This document shows, piece by piece, positions 22,823 to 24,496 of a stretch of 24,496 bases of DNA (within the stretch, counting starts at the first letter, position 1; each line of letters starts with the position of its first letter). A program made the position numbers and the translations under genes. Source of the stretch: an uncultured Senegalimassilia sp. (lineage in GTDB: Bacteria > Actinomycetota > Coriobacteriia > Coriobacteriales > Eggerthellaceae); contig CAKUJT010000032.1 in the NCBI GenBank assembly GCA_934661765.1, positions 1 to 24,496 of the forward strand. Direction: 5' to 3'. The notes beneath the pieces were generated by a model. It saw only the letters and a program-made list of their open reading frames with translations, was not told the origin of the DNA and searched no databases.

Positions 22823-23164
22823 CTACAGAGCGGCGTCGCCTCGTTCGTTGGTGCGGACGCGGATGGCGTCGGCGATTTCGCGCACGAAGATCTTGCCGTC
22901 GCCGAAGGTGGCGTTGCCCATGTCGGCTACCATCTCATCGGCGATGGAATCGACCAGCTCATCAGGCACAACGGTACGTACCGACACCTTCGGCAGCATA
23001 TTCACGCCGCGGTTGTCGTCGCGCGTGTACACCTGGTGAAAGCCCTGCTGATGCCCGTAGCCGAAGCCCTGCGTCACGAAAATGCCGCTCTTGCTGAACG
23101 CCGACAGAATGCGCTTGACGCGCTCGAGCTTGTCGCCGTTGATGATGACCTCGATTTCCTTCAT
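22823..23164 (-). CDS. P-II family (GlnB-like) signalling protein with atypical T-loop
   Basis: The 113-residue protein has the P-II length and fold signature: MKEIEVII, SGIFVTQGFG, Gln39 and Gly41 of the 2-oxoglutarate/ATP site (HQQG), LPKVSVRTVVPD, GDGKIFV with Lys91, and IRVRT with Arg102 and Arg104. P-II proteins sense ATP/ADP and 2-oxoglutarate and bind target enzymes or transporters through the T-loop. Here the T-loop (47-56) reads TRDDNRGVNM: the Tyr51 that is uridylylated or adenylylated in GlnB/GlnK is missing, and the loop is one residue longer. The B-loop TGKI is also changed (NATF). The ATG at 23164 has AAGGAG six bases upstream; an upstream ATG at 23179 is possible. No amt or glnA lies next to it; two APH-fold kinases do. 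Confidence 0.85.
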   Translation of the reverse strand: MKEIEVIINGDKLERVKRILSAFSKSGIFVTQGFGYGHQQGFHQVYTRDDNRGVNMLPKVSVRTVVPDELVDSIADEMVADMGNATFGDGKIFVREIADAIRVRTNERGDAAL

Positions 23165-23223
23165 GCTGCGCTCCTTCATCGCGGGACGCACCCGCGAACT
23201 CGATCTTTCTTGCAAACATCTAG

Positions 23224-23250
23224 CCGGCCGCGGCGCGCAGTCGCGGCCGG
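23224..23250 (-). other. GC-rich hairpin in the spacer between kinase 1 and the P-II gene
   Basis: CCGGCCGCG (23224-23232) pairs perfectly with CGCGGCCGG (23242-23250) around a nine-base loop. No T run follows on the minus strand. It may be a weak terminator for the upstream kinase or a leader structure of the P-II gene. I see no strong promoter in this 207-base gap. Confidence 0.4.
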
Positions 23251-23371
23251 ACGGTCGCGGCGACGCGGTCGCGATCGACCGCCGTGCCGCTACCCCAAAA
23301 CGCCTGGCCGCAAGCTTGCGCAACGCGATCGCTTCGCACGATCGCCTGCGCCGGCGGCGCCGGCATCCGCG

Positions 23372-24370
23372 CTATCCGAACAGACGCAGGTAGCGGTCGA
23401 CCAGGCCCATCGTGCCTTCCATGTAGCCCTTCATGTAGCCCTGTACCGGCGTGGAGTCCTGGTGGCTGCCCATCCACGCCATCATCTGGATGCGACGCTG
23501 CAGGATGAACGTGTCGATCTCCACGAAGTCGGTGTCGGTGAACGGCAGCACCTTGCGATAGCCGTCCAGCCACGCGTTGACCAGGTCGGGGACGTCATCG
23601 CGCTCCTCGATGAACGTCAGCGCGCCGGCAAGGTCGTGCAGGTGCCAGCCGAAACCGAAGTCGTCGAAGTCGATGACCTTGATCACGTCGCCCTCGACGA
23701 TGATGTTCGTGTCGCGCAGGTCGGCGTGGATGACGCCGTAGTTCTGGTCCGTCTTGCCGTAGCGCTCCAGGCGCGCCTTGATGATGTCGCAGCAGCGTTC
23801 GATCTTCGCCTGCGCCTCGGGGTACAGATCAGGGTAGTCGCGCCAGTTTCCCCAGATGGCGTTGGGGCCGATGACGTTATCGAAGTCCCATTCGAAGCGC
23901 TTGATGTCCTTCGTGCCGTTCCAGATCTCGGTCTGGCGATGCAGGTAGGCCGTGGTTTCGCCGAGCACACGGAAGTGCGCCGGCGCCACCTCGGGCGAGT
24001 TGTCGTGCTCAAGCGTTTCGCCGGTCAAAAACTCGGTCGCTACGCAGAAGTAGCAGATGCCGTCGCGCTCGACCTGCTGGATGTAGGACCCGTCGCGCGC
24101 CGGGATGGGATTCGCCACCTTCAGCGGCGTGTAGTCGTTGATCTGGCGCAGCCAGCTGATTTCGCTCTCGTACTCCTCCAGTTTATGGTAACCCGGGCGC
24201 CCGACGCGCAGCACGAACAGCTTTTCGCTGGTCAGCGGATCGTATACCAAATAAGTTGCGTTTTCAGAAAACGCCAGCAGCTTCACGTCGAAGTTGTCGT
24301 AGGGGTAGCGCGCGGCTGCGGAGCGCGCCACTTCCATGAACACTTCGGGATTCTCGAAATTCGTTGCCAT
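23372..24370 (-). CDS. APH-fold small-molecule kinase (paralogue 1)
   Basis: The 332-residue protein is another aminoglycoside phosphotransferase-fold kinase. The N-lobe shows FSENATYLVYD and LFVLRVGRPGYH; the catalytic loop is HADLRDTN with His215, Asp217 and Asn222, followed by VIDFDDFGFGWHLHDLAGALTF. The C-terminal helices include RRIQMMAWMG. These features place it with homoserine kinase II or SrkA-like enzymes that phosphorylate a hydroxyl of a small molecule. The gene begins with two adjacent ATGs (24373 and 24370); AAGGAG is six bases from the second and three from the first, so I use the second. Upstream on the same strand is a gene cut by the window edge. APH-fold kinases often adjoin class III aminotransferases acting on the phosphorylated product, but that partner cannot be confirmed here. 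Confidence 0.86.
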   Translation of the reverse strand: MATNFENPEVFMEVARSAAARYPYDNFDVKLLAFSENATYLVYDPLTSEKLFVLRVGRPGYHKLEEYESEISWLRQINDYTPLKVANPIPARDGSYIQQVERDGICYFCVATEFLTGETLEHDNSPEVAPAHFRVLGETTAYLHRQTEIWNGTKDIKRFEWDFDNVIGPNAIWGNWRDYPDLYPEAQAKIERCCDIIKARLERYGKTDQNYGVIHADLRDTNIIVEGDVIKVIDFDDFGFGWHLHDLAGALTFIEERDDVPDLVNAWLDGYRKVLPFTDTDFVEIDTFILQRRIQMMAWMGSHQDSTPVQGYMKGYMEGTMGLVDRYLRLFG

Positions 24371-24439
24371 CATGATCTCCTTGCAATCGCAGATGCGGCC
24401 AGGCGGGCGCCGACGCGGACGCCCGCCACCGCAGCCCTT

Positions 24440-24496
24440 CTAGCGTTCCAGCTGCTCAAGCGACGTCTCCAGCGCGCTGGCGAAAAAGTCCAGGTC
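24440..24496 (-). CDS. C-terminal end of a gene cut by the window edge
   Basis: The last 18 codons read DLDFFASALETSLEQLER, then TAG, in a frame open to the right edge, with normal GC-biased codon use. The segment looks like a C-terminal amphipathic helix such as those ending class III aminotransferases, but 18 residues cannot show a family. It ends 70 bases before the APH-fold kinase on the same strand, so the two may be one operon. Confidence 0.5.
   Translation of the reverse strand, partial: DLDFFASALETSLEQLER

Noticed and set aside
21277..23097. 606-residue plus-strand ORF opposite kinase 2 and the P-II gene
   Set aside because: Spans two real genes and their spacer; Arg/His-rich with no motif.
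1..24496. CRISPR array, tRNA, rRNA, insertion sequence or prophage
   Set aside because: No regularly spaced repeats with unique spacers, no tRNA-like cloverleaf that I could find by eye, and no transposase, integrase or phage structural gene.

Overview
This window looks like chromosomal DNA from a high-GC actinobacterium, most likely class Coriobacteriia (Eggerthellaceae type). That placement is an inference from GC-biased codon use, a FeoA-FeoB fusion, LytTR/GHKL signalling with unusual kinases, molybdenum cofactor genes and FtsX-type ABC exporters. I see no tRNA, rRNA, CRISPR, transposase or phage gene.

Left block (1-6540, minus strand): an intergenic repeat region; a molybdopterin pair (moaB/mog-type and moeA); an M20D amidohydrolase; then a three-gene LytTR two-component operon in the order regulator, GHKL protein with ATPase domain, GHKL protein with the histidine box. 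The two sensor proteins look like complementary halves of one kinase. The operon's promoter region carries a nine-base G/C homopolymer.

Middle block (6900-12850, plus strand): a polysaccharide flippase-like membrane protein, apparently from a leaderless mRNA and with nine-residue Thr-x-x-Ile/Met/Val repeats in its N-terminal tail, closed by a textbook terminator; then a two-gene ABC exporter (ATPase plus FtsX-type permease) whose promoter overlaps a perfect palindrome.

Next (13000-16070, minus strand): an MHS-type major facilitator preceded by what may be an attenuator (Ile-rich 16-residue leader ORF, stem-loop, intrinsic terminator); a coupled pair made of an XRE-AbrB regulator and a DUF4177 protein; and a palindromic intergenic region with a minus-strand terminator that could be a small structured RNA.

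Right block: on the plus strand (16357-18579) an RmlD-like NAD(P) sugar reductase and an acidic amino acid/dicarboxylate symporter, ending in a terminator shared with the convergent gene; on the minus strand (18690-24496) the FeoAB iron transporter, an APH-fold kinase, a P-II-like protein without the usual T-loop tyrosine, a second paralogous APH-fold kinase, and the last 18 codons of a gene cut by the window edge.

The main candidates for something undescribed are the split GHKL kinase, the Ile-rich leader/attenuator ahead of the MHS transporter, the Thr-x-x-Ile repeats on the flippase, the P-II protein flanked by two kinases, and the structured region at 15.85-16.06 kb.
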